Shown here in pieces: positions 28,201 to 35,911 of a stretch of DNA of 64,000 bases. The DNA is taken from positions 50,150-114,149 of the forward strand of contig DHNQ01000004.1 of assembly GCA_002409595.1 (NCBI GenBank). The letters run 5' to 3'. Numbering within the stretch: the stretch's first letter is position 1; every line of letters begins with the position of its first letter. The position numbers and the translations under genes were made by a program. Under the pieces are notes generated by a model, which did not search any database, was not told the DNA's origin, and worked only from the letters and a program-made list of their open reading frames with translations. The stretch is from Dysgonomonas sp. UBA5412. Its GTDB lineage: Bacteria; Bacteroidota; Bacteroidia; Bacteroidales; Dysgonomonadaceae.

Positions 28201-28302
28201 ATTTTCAAACCTTCCGGTATTGGCTTGCGTACTTATGCTCGTTGTAGTAAGTGCCAAAACACTTACGGAGAGCATATACAGAAGTTTTTTTGATGCGTTC
28301 AT
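25222..28302 (-). CDS. SusC/RagA TonB-dependent outer-membrane transporter
   Basis: 1026 residues. The signal peptide is followed by a carboxypeptidase-D-like domain (about 42-115, [28 protein letters not shown]), a TonB box-like [11 protein letters not shown], a plug domain (about 128-240, [31 protein letters not shown]) and a 22-strand barrel to the C-terminal GGVSITF. It is full length for the family. With SusD it should bring a polymer fragment into the periplasm. Being first in an operon of MurNAc-handling genes, its cargo is probably a peptidoglycan fragment, but no residue proves that. The 382-base region upstream holds its regulatory sequence. Confidence 0.94.
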   Translation of the reverse strand: [1026 protein letters not shown]

Positions 28303-28654
28303 ATAATATCAGTTTTAATTAAAAAAAGGTTTATATCAGTTTCTATTCTTTGATCTTTGCAAAAATGTTTAGCTTCAGCGTATTTTTTAGTCAATAATTA
28401 CTATTTAATCCTATATTAGGTAGATTTATGTTTTTATTATGAATTAGATACTTATTTTAAGTATTATTTAGAATTGTATAAAAGTATAAGCTTTTAAAGG
28501 CTTATTGTATGTTACTTTAAGAAATAGACGTTTATATGTCAGAGATTACGAGGTATAGCATTTGCTATATTCGTTAAAGGATCAATTCACTCATTACAAA
28601 ATTAAATTCTTAACCGAAATGTAAGATAGAATTAATGTTAAAAGATTTACTAAT
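28303..28654 (-). promoter_or_regulatory. Leader/promoter region of the susC operon
   Basis: 352 very AT-rich bases between the murK2 terminator-like dyad and susC hold no gene. A near-consensus -7 (CATTTTTG on the minus strand, about 28363-28370) is present, but without a TTG at good spacing. Two dyads upstream of it (28448-28464 and 28486-28505) are the best operator candidates. No riboswitch fold was recognised. Confidence 0.4.
28448..28505. repeat. Two inverted repeats upstream of susC
   Basis: ATACTTA-TTT-TAAGTAT (28448-28464) is a perfect 7-bp dyad. ATAAGC-N8-GCTTAT (28486-28505) is a perfect 6-bp dyad with a palindrome-like centre. Placement fits regulator binding sites. Confidence 0.5.
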
Positions 28655-28673
28655 TAACTCTTATTGTGAGTTA
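28655..28673 (-). terminator. Weak terminator-like dyad after murK2
   Basis: TAACTC-N7-GAGTTA, 12 bases past the stop codon of the second MurK gene. The stem is short and only modestly T-rich afterwards, so read-through into susC is plausible. Confidence 0.35.
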
Positions 28674-28684
28674 GATACATATTT

Positions 28685-29530
28685 TCACAAATTATTCTTT
28701 TTTATGTGATATTCGATTAACCCTTTTATAGGGTTTTCTATAATTGTATCTATCTGTATATTAAAATCTTTAGCAATATCTAAAAGAATATTTTCGTACA
28801 TCTTGGCGATAGACCCGACAAAACGAACAGTGTATTGAGTATAATTATATTGTAGAATGTTGCGTTCAAAAAATGATTTCAGACTCTTGTAAACCAGATT
28901 CTCCACATAGGGATTGTCCATATGATCGTATAAGAAAAATGAAAATACTGATAGAAGCCTGTTTGGGAACGGTTTAGAATAAACATAGTCTAAAATGTCT
29001 TCCGGCTCTATCTTATACTTCTTATAGAAAGCTGAAGCCAATGTATCGGGAGCTAGCCCTTTGAGGCAATCGGAAAGAAAAGCCTTTCCCAATGATGCAC
29101 CACTGCCTTCATCGCCCAATATATAGCCAAGCGATCTTACATTTTTGGTTATCTCGCTGCCGTCGTAGAAGCAAGAGTTAGAGCCCGTTCCTAATATGCA
29201 GGCAATCCCTGCCTGATCTTGAAATAGAGAACGTGCCGATCCCAGTAAGTCACTTTCAATAATGGCCGGAGTTTTGAACTGAGCTTCGAAAGAGGCTTTG
29301 ATAATATTCTTCTTTTCGTCCGAAGAACAACCTGCTCCATAAAAATAAATAGTGTGAAATTTAGCTCTGAAAAATATTTGTGGTAGTTGAAGACGCACAA
29401 GGCGGCTGATCTCTTTTCGCGACTGAAAAAAGGGATTGATACCATCGGATAAATAATGTTCGGCAATACCATCTTTGTCCACAAGACACCATTCGGTTTT
29501 CGTAGAACCGCTTTCAGCTAGTAAAATCAC
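28685..29530 (-). CDS. Second MurK-type amino-sugar kinase (BadF/BadG family)
   Basis: 281 residues, plainly paralogous to the kinase at 12686-13525: MILLAESGSTKTEW, a GINPFFQSRKEIS segment, ACILGTGSNSCFYDG and GYILGDEGSGASLGK occur in the same order and spacing. The phosphate-1 loop has Glu-Ser where the paralogue has Asp-Gly. It is third in an operon with the NlpC/P60 endopeptidase and the dipeptide epimerase, 54 bases after the latter. It probably phosphorylates GlcNAc or MurNAc. Having two copies suggests a split of substrates or conditions, which is inference. Confidence 0.8.
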   Translation of the reverse strand: MILLAESGSTKTEWCLVDKDGIAEHYLSDGINPFFQSRKEISRLVRLQLPQIFFRAKFHTIYFYGAGCSSDEKKNIIKASFEAQFKTPAIIESDLLGSARSLFQDQAGIACILGTGSNSCFYDGSEITKNVRSLGYILGDEGSGASLGKAFLSDCLKGLAPDTLASAFYKKYKIEPEDILDYVYSKPFPNRLLSVFSFFLYDHMDNPYVENLVYKSLKSFFERNILQYNYTQYTVRFVGSIAKMYENILLDIAKDFNIQIDTIIENPIKGLIEYHIKKNNL

Positions 29531-29584
29531 AGGCGTATAATTATTTAAAGTAAAAGTATAAAAAATACATCATATACCGATTGT

Positions 29585-30730
29585 TTATATCTTCTCAATT
29601 CCGATGCCGGGGCGGTCGTTGAGACGAAGCACCCCGTCCACCACCGTTACACCCCGAAAGCAATCGTTGCTGATCAGTAAATTGCCATCTAAGTCTGCCC
29701 AATCTACGGCAGGCGATAGCTGTGTGGCAGCAGATATGGCACACGATGTCTCTGTCATACACCCTATCATCACCTTCATATTTGCTGCGCGTGCGACTGT
29801 CAATATTTTCCAAGCCTCACGCATACCCGTACATTTCATCAGCTTTATATTGACCCCTGAAAATGCACCCTTGAGTCTGAGAACATCGCTCAGTCGCTGA
29901 AAGGATTCGTCAGCAAATATCGGTAGCGGGCTGCGCTCCGTAACCCATGCAGCATCATCCAGATTGTGTTTTGGCATGGGCTGCTCCACCATCACTATGT
30001 TGCGCTCTTTGAGCCAGTATATCATATCCAAAGCCTCATGCTTGTCTTTCCATCCCTGATTTGCATCTACCGCTATCGGTTTGTCTGTTACCGTTCGGAT
30101 GGCTTCTATCATTTGCTTGTCCGTATCACGTCCAAGTTTGACTTTCAGTATATTGTAGGGCGAGGCTTCACGTGTCTTTTCTTTTACCACCTCTTCCGTG
30201 TCTATGCCTATTGTAAAGGTAGTAGAGGGTGTATGTTCTTTATTAAATCCCCATATCTTGTACCAAGGCTGATTCATTATCTTTCCTACAAGGTCGTGTA
30301 AGGCTATGTCGATAGATGCCTTTGCAGCAGTATTGTTTTCAGCTATTTTGTCCACGTAGGTGAGTATATCGTCCAGTTCAAATGGGCTTGAAAATTGCTC
30401 CAGATCAACTTTTTTCAGAAATTCAATAACCGAAGCTTGTGTTTCTCCCAGATAGGGTGGGAGTGAAGCTTCTCCATATCCGACAATGCCGTCGTAGACT
30501 ATTTCTGTCAGCACCACCGGCGTAGTTGTCCGAGACGAATTGGCGATGGTAAATACATGACGCAATTGCAAATCGTAGGGCTTGAACGAAAGCTTCATTT
30601 TCTTATTTCCAACCAAGCCGGAAGATTTTCCGCTTTGAGAAAATAAGTTTAGAGGTGTTCCCGTTGCTATGCCTGTCGAAATTACTGTTGCGGTAGCTGC
30701 TTTCAGAAAGTTCCGTCTCGATTGTACCAT
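29585..30730 (-). CDS. L-Ala-D/L-Glu (dipeptide) epimerase with Tat signal
   Basis: 381 residues of the enolase superfamily. Catalytic features are Lys196 and Lys198 (LKVKLG), metal ligands Asp222 (VDANQGW), Glu249 (VEQPMP) and Asp274 (FADESF), Lys296 (NIKLMK) and DLDG near 346-349. The enzyme inverts the Glu centre of L-Ala-D-Glu from peptidoglycan stems, giving the LL-dipeptide ordinary peptidases can cut. The N-terminus has a twin-arginine signal (SRRNFLKA followed by a hydrophobic stretch), so it should be exported folded to the periplasm, unlike the cytoplasmic Bacillus YkfB. It follows the NlpC gene by 19 bases. Confidence 0.88.
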   Translation of the reverse strand: MVQSRRNFLKAATATVISTGIATGTPLNLFSQSGKSSGLVGNKKMKLSFKPYDLQLRHVFTIANSSRTTTPVVLTEIVYDGIVGYGEASLPPYLGETQASVIEFLKKVDLEQFSSPFELDDILTYVDKIAENNTAAKASIDIALHDLVGKIMNQPWYKIWGFNKEHTPSTTFTIGIDTEEVVKEKTREASPYNILKVKLGRDTDKQMIEAIRTVTDKPIAVDANQGWKDKHEALDMIYWLKERNIVMVEQPMPKHNLDDAAWVTERSPLPIFADESFQRLSDVLRLKGAFSGVNIKLMKCTGMREAWKILTVARAANMKVMIGCMTETSCAISAATQLSPAVDWADLDGNLLISNDCFRGVTVVDGVLRLNDRPGIGIEKI

Positions 30731-30749
30731 GGTTGTTATATTTAAAAAA

Positions 30750-31958
30750 TTAATCTATTTCCTGATACATCGGGTTATTATCTATATCCCATATCCCTTT
30801 GGTGTCTATGGCATTGGTAATACGAGAAGCCCGAATAAACTCAGTTGTATTTCTTTCGTCATAGTTTGGTTTTTCGGGATCTAAGCTTCCTATCCGAATA
30901 CATCCCGAAGCATGTATAAACTCTTTATTTCCTATATAGAAGGCTACGTGGCGGATGCGTTCCTTTTTGTCACCAGATGCCTTTTTTCCAAAAAACATAA
31001 GGTCGCCAATTTGCAGATTGTCATATCCGTTACTAATATCTACCGCAGTTCCGGTGTTGACCTGTTGCGAAGCATCGCGCGTGAGGATGACGCCATGCTG
31101 AAATAATACATCTTTTGTAAATCCGCTGCAATCCATTCCTTTCACCGATGTGCCGCCCCATACATAAGGAATACCCATTAGTTTGAACGCTTTTTTTACA
31201 TAGCTGTCTCCGGTCTGAACCAACGAGGCTTTCCATTCTTTGTATGGGCGTGCCTGATGCTTCAATATGTATGTGCTTCGCCCATCGGGATAAGATACCT
31301 TATAAAAGTCTCCCGACTCGCCTTCGTATCTCAATATGTTGCCCGTTACCAGATCGCCGATAGTTTGTTTCTCTTTGTCTGGATATTGATATGAGAAACC
31401 GAAATAATCGGTAAAAATTAATTTCGGTGATCGAATCCAATTGTTAAACTCTTGTTTTGTCATCGGGTGAAAGTTTGCCTTTTGAGTCCAAGCAATATAT
31501 TCGTCAGGTGTTTGTATTCTATACCAATCGTCTTCTTGAAGGATGCGTATTGGTGTGCCCAGTAAGGCTTGTGTTGCCATTTCTGCCGAAAAATCGCCTT
31601 TAGTCCGTATATCGGCTACCGAAAGATTGATGACGCCGTATATTTTATCACCCAAACTCTTTGTAGGCAATACTTCTATACTGTCTTTATATTGTATTTG
31701 TTTGTCCCTTAGTATCTTTATTAATTCTTTGTATGTTTCTTTGTTTGAGATATATCCTTTTAATGTAGGATTGTTATCACCCTTTAATATCTTTATCTCA
31801 TATATGCTTGTCCGCTTGTCCGGAACGTATTGCTGTCTTACTGTTTCAATTATGTTATTTATCAATACGGAGTCCGTTTGACTTCCCGCTTTATTCTGAG
31901 CTGTTCCTGTTATCGAAAATATAAGTGAAACGATAAGTAAAGTGAATGTTTTTTTCAT
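30750..31958 (-). CDS. NlpC/P60 endopeptidase, gamma-D-Glu-diamino acid type, with SH3-like domains
   Basis: 402 residues from the ATG at 31958; the frame is open 10 codons further, but the signal peptide (MKKTFTLLIVSLIFSITGTAQ) starts here. Two bacterial SH3-like segments (about 100-160 and 195-240) precede the NlpC/P60 domain (about 250-385). The catalytic Cys277 lies in MDCSGF, His337 in RIRHVAFYIG and a third polar His349 in FIHASG. The layout is that of YkfC-type enzymes that release L-Ala-D-Glu from stem peptides, exactly the substrate of the epimerase encoded next. It heads the operon. Confidence 0.87.
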   Translation of the reverse strand: MKKTFTLLIVSLIFSITGTAQNKAGSQTDSVLINNIIETVRQQYVPDKRTSIYEIKILKGDNNPTLKGYISNKETYKELIKILRDKQIQYKDSIEVLPTKSLGDKIYGVINLSVADIRTKGDFSAEMATQALLGTPIRILQEDDWYRIQTPDEYIAWTQKANFHPMTKQEFNNWIRSPKLIFTDYFGFSYQYPDKEKQTIGDLVTGNILRYEGESGDFYKVSYPDGRSTYILKHQARPYKEWKASLVQTGDSYVKKAFKLMGIPYVWGGTSVKGMDCSGFTKDVLFQHGVILTRDASQQVNTGTAVDISNGYDNLQIGDLMFFGKKASGDKKERIRHVAFYIGNKEFIHASGCIRIGSLDPEKPNYDERNTTEFIRASRITNAIDTKGIWDIDNNPMYQEID

Positions 31959-32352
31959 ATCAGAAGATGTTATAAGGGTGATAACCAATGTTAGCGATAT
32001 GCGGACATATTAATATTCTTATTATGCAAATATATACATAAAAATGTATAGAGTATATTTTATACTTTCTTTTAGATAGTAAATAAATATTAAAAAATGT
32101 ATTTAATATTTAAACTATATAAGTTCGGATTTGTATTTAGTTCCTTCTAATCGGAAGAAAACTTAACTCTATAATCATCTATTTCTAGATTCATTAATAT
32201 ATAAAGAATATTATGCTTGAAGAATGTGTCTGAATATATATTATGCTGTTTTGTAATTAGTTATCTTGTGTTTGAAACTTTTCAACAACTATTCATCTTT
32301 TAGCACTTTAGATCACCGATTTGTAAAATGAATTGATTTTCTTTGTAAGGCA
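31959..32352. promoter_or_regulatory. Divergent intergenic region
   Basis: 394 AT-rich bases between the NlpC gene (minus) and the radical SAM gene (plus). A good minus-strand -7 element is at 32027-32034. On the plus side only a near match, TTTCTTTG, occurs close to the start codon. I saw no RNA gene or long repeat. Confidence 0.4.
32027..32034 (-). promoter_or_regulatory. Candidate -7 element of the nlpC-epimerase-murK2 operon
   Basis: Reads TATATTTG on the minus strand, an exact TAnnTTTG match, 68 bases before the NlpC start codon. Confidence 0.45.
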
Positions 32353-33615
32353 ATGAACGAAAATACACTCGAAAAACTAAAAGTATTGGCAGAGTCGGCA
32401 AAGTACGATGTTTCCTGCTCTTCCAGCGGTACTGTGCGCAAAAACAAAGCGGGTGGGTTGGGTAATACTGTTGGTGGAATAGGTATTTGTCATAGCTTTA
32501 CGGAAGACGGACGGTGTGTGTCGTTACTCAAAATAATGCTCACCAATTATTGTATATACGATTGTGCCTATTGTATAAACCGACGTACGAACGACATTCG
32601 TCGAGCGACGTTTAGCGTAAAAGAATTAGTTGAACTTACCATCGAGTTTTATCGGCGAAACTATATAGAAGGGCTTTTTCTCAGTTCGGGAGTTGTTCGC
32701 AATCCGGATTATACTATGGAGCATCTGGTGCGTGTCGTAAAAGATTTGCGCACCGTTCATCGGTTCAATGGTTATATACACATGAAGAGTATCCCCGGAG
32801 CCAGTCAGGAATTAGTAAACGAAGCAGGTTTGTATGCCGATCGTATGAGTGTGAATCTCGAAATCCCTACTGAAGAAAATCTGAAACTGCTTGCTCCCGA
32901 AAAAGATCATCGGAGTGTTTATCGCCCCATGCGTTACATACAGCAGGGAATGATGCAGAGTATCGAAGACCGCCGCAAATTTCGTTCAGCACCACGCTTT
33001 GTACCTGCCGGACAGAGTACACAAATGATAGTGGGTGCAACCAATGAGAATGATAAAGACATACTTCGGGTATCTTCCATTCTGTATCAGCAAACGCAGA
33101 TGCGCAGAGTATATTATTCGGGATTTATACCCGTAAATAGTTACGATAACCGTTTGCCATCGCTCAAGCAAGCCCCTTTAGTAAGAGAAAATCGTCTATA
33201 TCAGGCTGATTGGCTGATGCGTTTTTACGAGTACAGAGCCGATGAAATAGTGGACGATGCCTACCCAAACCTTGATCTCGAAATAGATCCCAAATTAGCA
33301 TGGGCTTTGCGCCATCCCGAAGCATTTCCCATCGACATCAACAAGGCAGACTATTCCATGATCCTTCGTGTACCCGGCATCGGAGTGAAGTCGGCAAAGC
33401 AGATTGTAGTTTCGCGCAGATATGGCAAGCTCAACGCTTCGCAACTGAAAAAAATGGGTATAGTAATGAAAAAAGCCCAATACTTTATCACCTGCAATGA
33501 GTTGCCTATGTACACCGTGAATGAAGCAAGCCCCGAATATGTACGACGTATCCTTACCGAACCGAAAAAAAAGAAAATAGATGACGGGCAACTATCAATT
33601 ATTTTTCCGGTATAG
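32353..33615 (+). CDS. Putative DNA modification/repair radical SAM protein (TIGR03916 type)
   Basis: 420 residues. The cluster motif is CIYDCAYC (Cys67, Cys71, Cys74) after KIMLTNY. The C-terminus (about 325-385) has a helix-hairpin-helix DNA-binding element, IDINKADYSMILRVPGIGVKSAKQIV. The combination, and the following gene 3 bases downstream, match the two-gene module annotated as radical SAM linked to a uracil-DNA-glycosylase-like protein. A role in DNA repair or base handling is assumed from the HhH and the family naming; no reaction is established to my knowledge. Confidence 0.82.
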   Translation: MNENTLEKLKVLAESAKYDVSCSSSGTVRKNKAGGLGNTVGGIGICHSFTEDGRCVSLLKIMLTNYCIYDCAYCINRRTNDIRRATFSVKELVELTIEFYRRNYIEGLFLSSGVVRNPDYTMEHLVRVVKDLRTVHRFNGYIHMKSIPGASQELVNEAGLYADRMSVNLEIPTEENLKLLAPEKDHRSVYRPMRYIQQGMMQSIEDRRKFRSAPRFVPAGQSTQMIVGATNENDKDILRVSSILYQQTQMRRVYYSGFIPVNSYDNRLPSLKQAPLVRENRLYQADWLMRFYEYRADEIVDDAYPNLDLEIDPKLAWALRHPEAFPIDINKADYSMILRVPGIGVKSAKQIVVSRRYGKLNASQLKKMGIVMKKAQYFITCNELPMYTVNEASPEYVRRILTEPKKKKIDDGQLSIIFPV

Positions 33616-33618
33616 ATT

Positions 33619-34380
33619 ATGATTGCATTCTTCTACGATAAAACCTTTGAAGGGCTGTTGACCGCTGTCTTTGATGCGTACAGTCGGAAAGAATTTCCGG
33701 ATAAATTATTGGAAGAAGGCGATGTACCTCCCTTATTTTTGGATAGCAGTCATACGGTGATAACACAGACCGACAAGGCTTCGCGTGTATGGGCATCCCT
33801 AGAGAAAAAGCTATCTAAGGGAGCACAAAATATGTTGACCTATGTGTGGCTGTCGGAAGAAGAAGGTAGCGATGATTTATTGTTTCGTTTCATCCGAAAA
33901 ACATTTGAATGCAAAATCTCTATCGAAGCCAATTTTGGAGATGACGATGTTCTCCTTATACACAAATTGGCAAAGAAAGTAGCACGCGAGGAATTGTATA
34001 TCAAAGAATTTGTCCGTTTCCAAAAGGCAGCCGACGATATTTTCTTTGCGCCCATATCTCCTGCCCATAATGCATTGCCTCTAACCATTCCGCATTTTAA
34101 AGACCGTTTCTCCGATCAGAAATGGATTATCTACGACCTGAAAAGAAGATACGGATTTTATTACGATCTGCATACTGTAATTGAAATGACTCTCGATGAT
34201 GACCGGCATCTTCTCAGCGGCAAACTCGATGAAGCATTGATGGCAGAAGACGAAAAAGTTTTTCAGGAACTATGGAGAGGTTATTTCAAGTCGATGACCA
34301 TAAAGGAACGTATCAATCTGAAACTACAACGCCAGCATATGCCAAAGCGATTTTGGAAATATCTTACCGAAAAACAATAA
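33619..34380 (+). CDS. TIGR03915-family putative DNA metabolism protein
   Basis: 253 residues, starting MIAFFYDKTFEGLLTAVFDAY, the characteristic opening of this family, with the C-terminal NLKLQRQHMPKRFWKYLTEKQ. It always travels with the radical SAM partner encoded 3 bases upstream, and in some genomes is fused to a uracil-DNA glycosylase domain. That domain is absent here, so only the linker-type domain is present. No catalytic motif is recognisable. Confidence 0.75.
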   Translation: MIAFFYDKTFEGLLTAVFDAYSRKEFPDKLLEEGDVPPLFLDSSHTVITQTDKASRVWASLEKKLSKGAQNMLTYVWLSEEEGSDDLLFRFIRKTFECKISIEANFGDDDVLLIHKLAKKVAREELYIKEFVRFQKAADDIFFAPISPAHNALPLTIPHFKDRFSDQKWIIYDLKRRYGFYYDLHTVIEMTLDDDRHLLSGKLDEALMAEDEKVFQELWRGYFKSMTIKERINLKLQRQHMPKRFWKYLTEKQ

Positions 34381-34498
34381 CTGTTGTTTCCAGTCCGTAA
34401 TGTTTTGTAGAATAGGCATCGTTCAAAGAAAAAACAGAAAATGTTATTTATTTTGCCTATCTGTTGGATATTTGTCTCAATATTTGGGGGATATTTAA

Positions 34499-34506
34499 TA
34501 TATTTG
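34499..34506 (+). promoter_or_regulatory. Candidate -7 element for hexokinase
   Basis: TATATTTG, an exact TAnnTTTG match 44 bases before the start codon. No TTG was found at the best spacing. Confidence 0.45.
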
Positions 34507-34550
34507 CACTGCAAATACCAAATGAGCCTAATTTAACATGAAAATATCCT

Positions 34551-35759
34551 ATGGAGAAAAACATTTTTAAGCTAAAAACTAAGCAGTTAGTCGAAATAGC
34601 TCAGTCTCTTCAATCTAAAGTCGTGAATGGTTTAGAAAAGGAAAATACAGAAGTGCAATGTATTCCTACCTATATCAACCCTCAGACAGCTAGCATAAAT
34701 GGACAAGCACTTGTTTTGGACCTCGGAGGTACAAATTATCGCGTGGCAACAGTCGATTTTGTAGATGGCACCCCAACGATTCATCCCGAAAACGGATGGA
34801 AAAAGGACTTGTCTGTAATGAAGTCGGCAGGCTTTACCGAACAAGATTTGTTCAAAGAGCAAGGCGATCCTATCAAGGAAATAAAGAGGAGTGAAGATAT
34901 GCCTATCGGTTATTGTTTTTCATACCCCGCCGAATCTATGCTTGATGGAGATGCAAAATTGCTTCGTTGGACAAAAGGTGTAGATATTAAGGAAATGATA
35001 AATAAGCCGATCGGAGAACCATTGATGGACTATCTGAATAAGGAGAATACACCTAAGTTTACAGGAGTAAAAGTGATAAACGATACAGTAGCAAGTTTGT
35101 TTGCCGGACTTACCGACAGCAGTTTCGATGCCTATATCGGTCTTATCGTTGGTACGGGTACAAATATGGCTACCTTTATCAGTCCTGACAAAATAAAAAA
35201 ATTAAACCCTGATTATAAAGGAACAGGTTTGATACCCGTAAACTTAGAATCGGGAAATTTCAATCCTCCACACCTTACAGTTATCGACCAAAAGGTTGAC
35301 GCATGTTCGGACAGCAAGGGCGCACAACGTTTCGAAAAAGCTGTTTCGGGAATGTATTTAGGTGAAATCCTAAAATCAGTTTTCCCTTGCGACGAATTCG
35401 AAGCCCGTTTCGATGCACAGAAGTTGACTAACATAATGAACTATCCTGACATACATAAGAAAAAATATGTAGATGTTTCACGTTGGATATACAAACGCTC
35501 AGCTCAGTTGGTAGCAGCATCACTTGCCGGATTGGTAGCCGTATTGGTATCGCACGACAGTTCTATCAAAAGAATACGTCTGGTAGCAGAAGGAAGCCTT
35601 TTCTGGAGTGAATATAAAAAAGGTAAAAACTATAAAGACCAAGTAGCAGACGAATTGAGAAAGCTATTATCTGAAATGGGGCTTGGTTCAGTACATGTTC
35701 ATATCTCTAAAATGGAAAATGCAAACCTTATTGGTTCGGCAATTGCAGCACTTTCTTAA
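34551..35759 (+). CDS. Hexokinase (eukaryote-type fold family)
   Basis: 402 residues. ALVLDLGGTNYRVATVDF (about 53-70) is the first ATP-binding block. IGYCFSYPAESMLDGDAKLLRWTKG (about 121-145) and GVKVINDTVASLFAG (about 173-187, catalytic Asp in INDTVA) are the hexokinase signature, and IGLIVGTGTNMATF is the second phosphate loop. This is the hexokinase 1/2 family of animals, fungi and Bacteroidota, unlike the ROK glucokinases of most bacteria. It phosphorylates glucose and related hexoses in the cytoplasm. It is a single gene with its own promoter and terminator. Confidence 0.88.
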   Translation: MEKNIFKLKTKQLVEIAQSLQSKVVNGLEKENTEVQCIPTYINPQTASINGQALVLDLGGTNYRVATVDFVDGTPTIHPENGWKKDLSVMKSAGFTEQDLFKEQGDPIKEIKRSEDMPIGYCFSYPAESMLDGDAKLLRWTKGVDIKEMINKPIGEPLMDYLNKENTPKFTGVKVINDTVASLFAGLTDSSFDAYIGLIVGTGTNMATFISPDKIKKLNPDYKGTGLIPVNLESGNFNPPHLTVIDQKVDACSDSKGAQRFEKAVSGMYLGEILKSVFPCDEFEARFDAQKLTNIMNYPDIHKKKYVDVSRWIYKRSAQLVAASLAGLVAVLVSHDSSIKRIRLVAEGSLFWSEYKKGKNYKDQVADELRKLLSEMGLGSVHVHISKMENANLIGSAIAALS

Positions 35760-35782
35760 TTAGACACAAGATATAAAAGACT

Positions 35783-35821
35783 TAAGAGGCTATTTCTTCA
35801 AAAAAAGAAAATAGCCTCTTA
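35783..35821 (+). terminator. Terminator after hexokinase
   Basis: Perfect 13-bp arms TAAGAGGCTATTT / AAATAGCCTCTTA with a 13-base A-rich loop, 23 bases past the stop. Confidence 0.8.
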
Positions 35822-35858
35822 TCATATCCAAAGTATCGTTTAAATCAGTTTTTATAAG

Positions 35859-35880
35859 TATTTTTGCTTCTATAAGCAAA
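35859..35880 (+). promoter_or_regulatory. nadABC promoter element overlapping a perfect dyad
   Basis: TATTTTTG (35859-35866) is an exact -7 match. TTTGCTT-CTAT-AAGCAAA (35863-35880) is a perfect inverted repeat that would cover the transcription start. That is a good position for a repressor of NAD synthesis; the regulator is not in the window. Confidence 0.5.
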
Positions 35881-35911
35881 GTTTGTGTAAATTTTATTCC
35901 TTAAATAAAGT

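Noticed and set aside
28303..28400. A confident susC promoter
   Set aside because: The best -7 candidate is CATTTTTG rather than TAnnTTTG, and the nearest TTG is 24 bases away; only the region is annotated.
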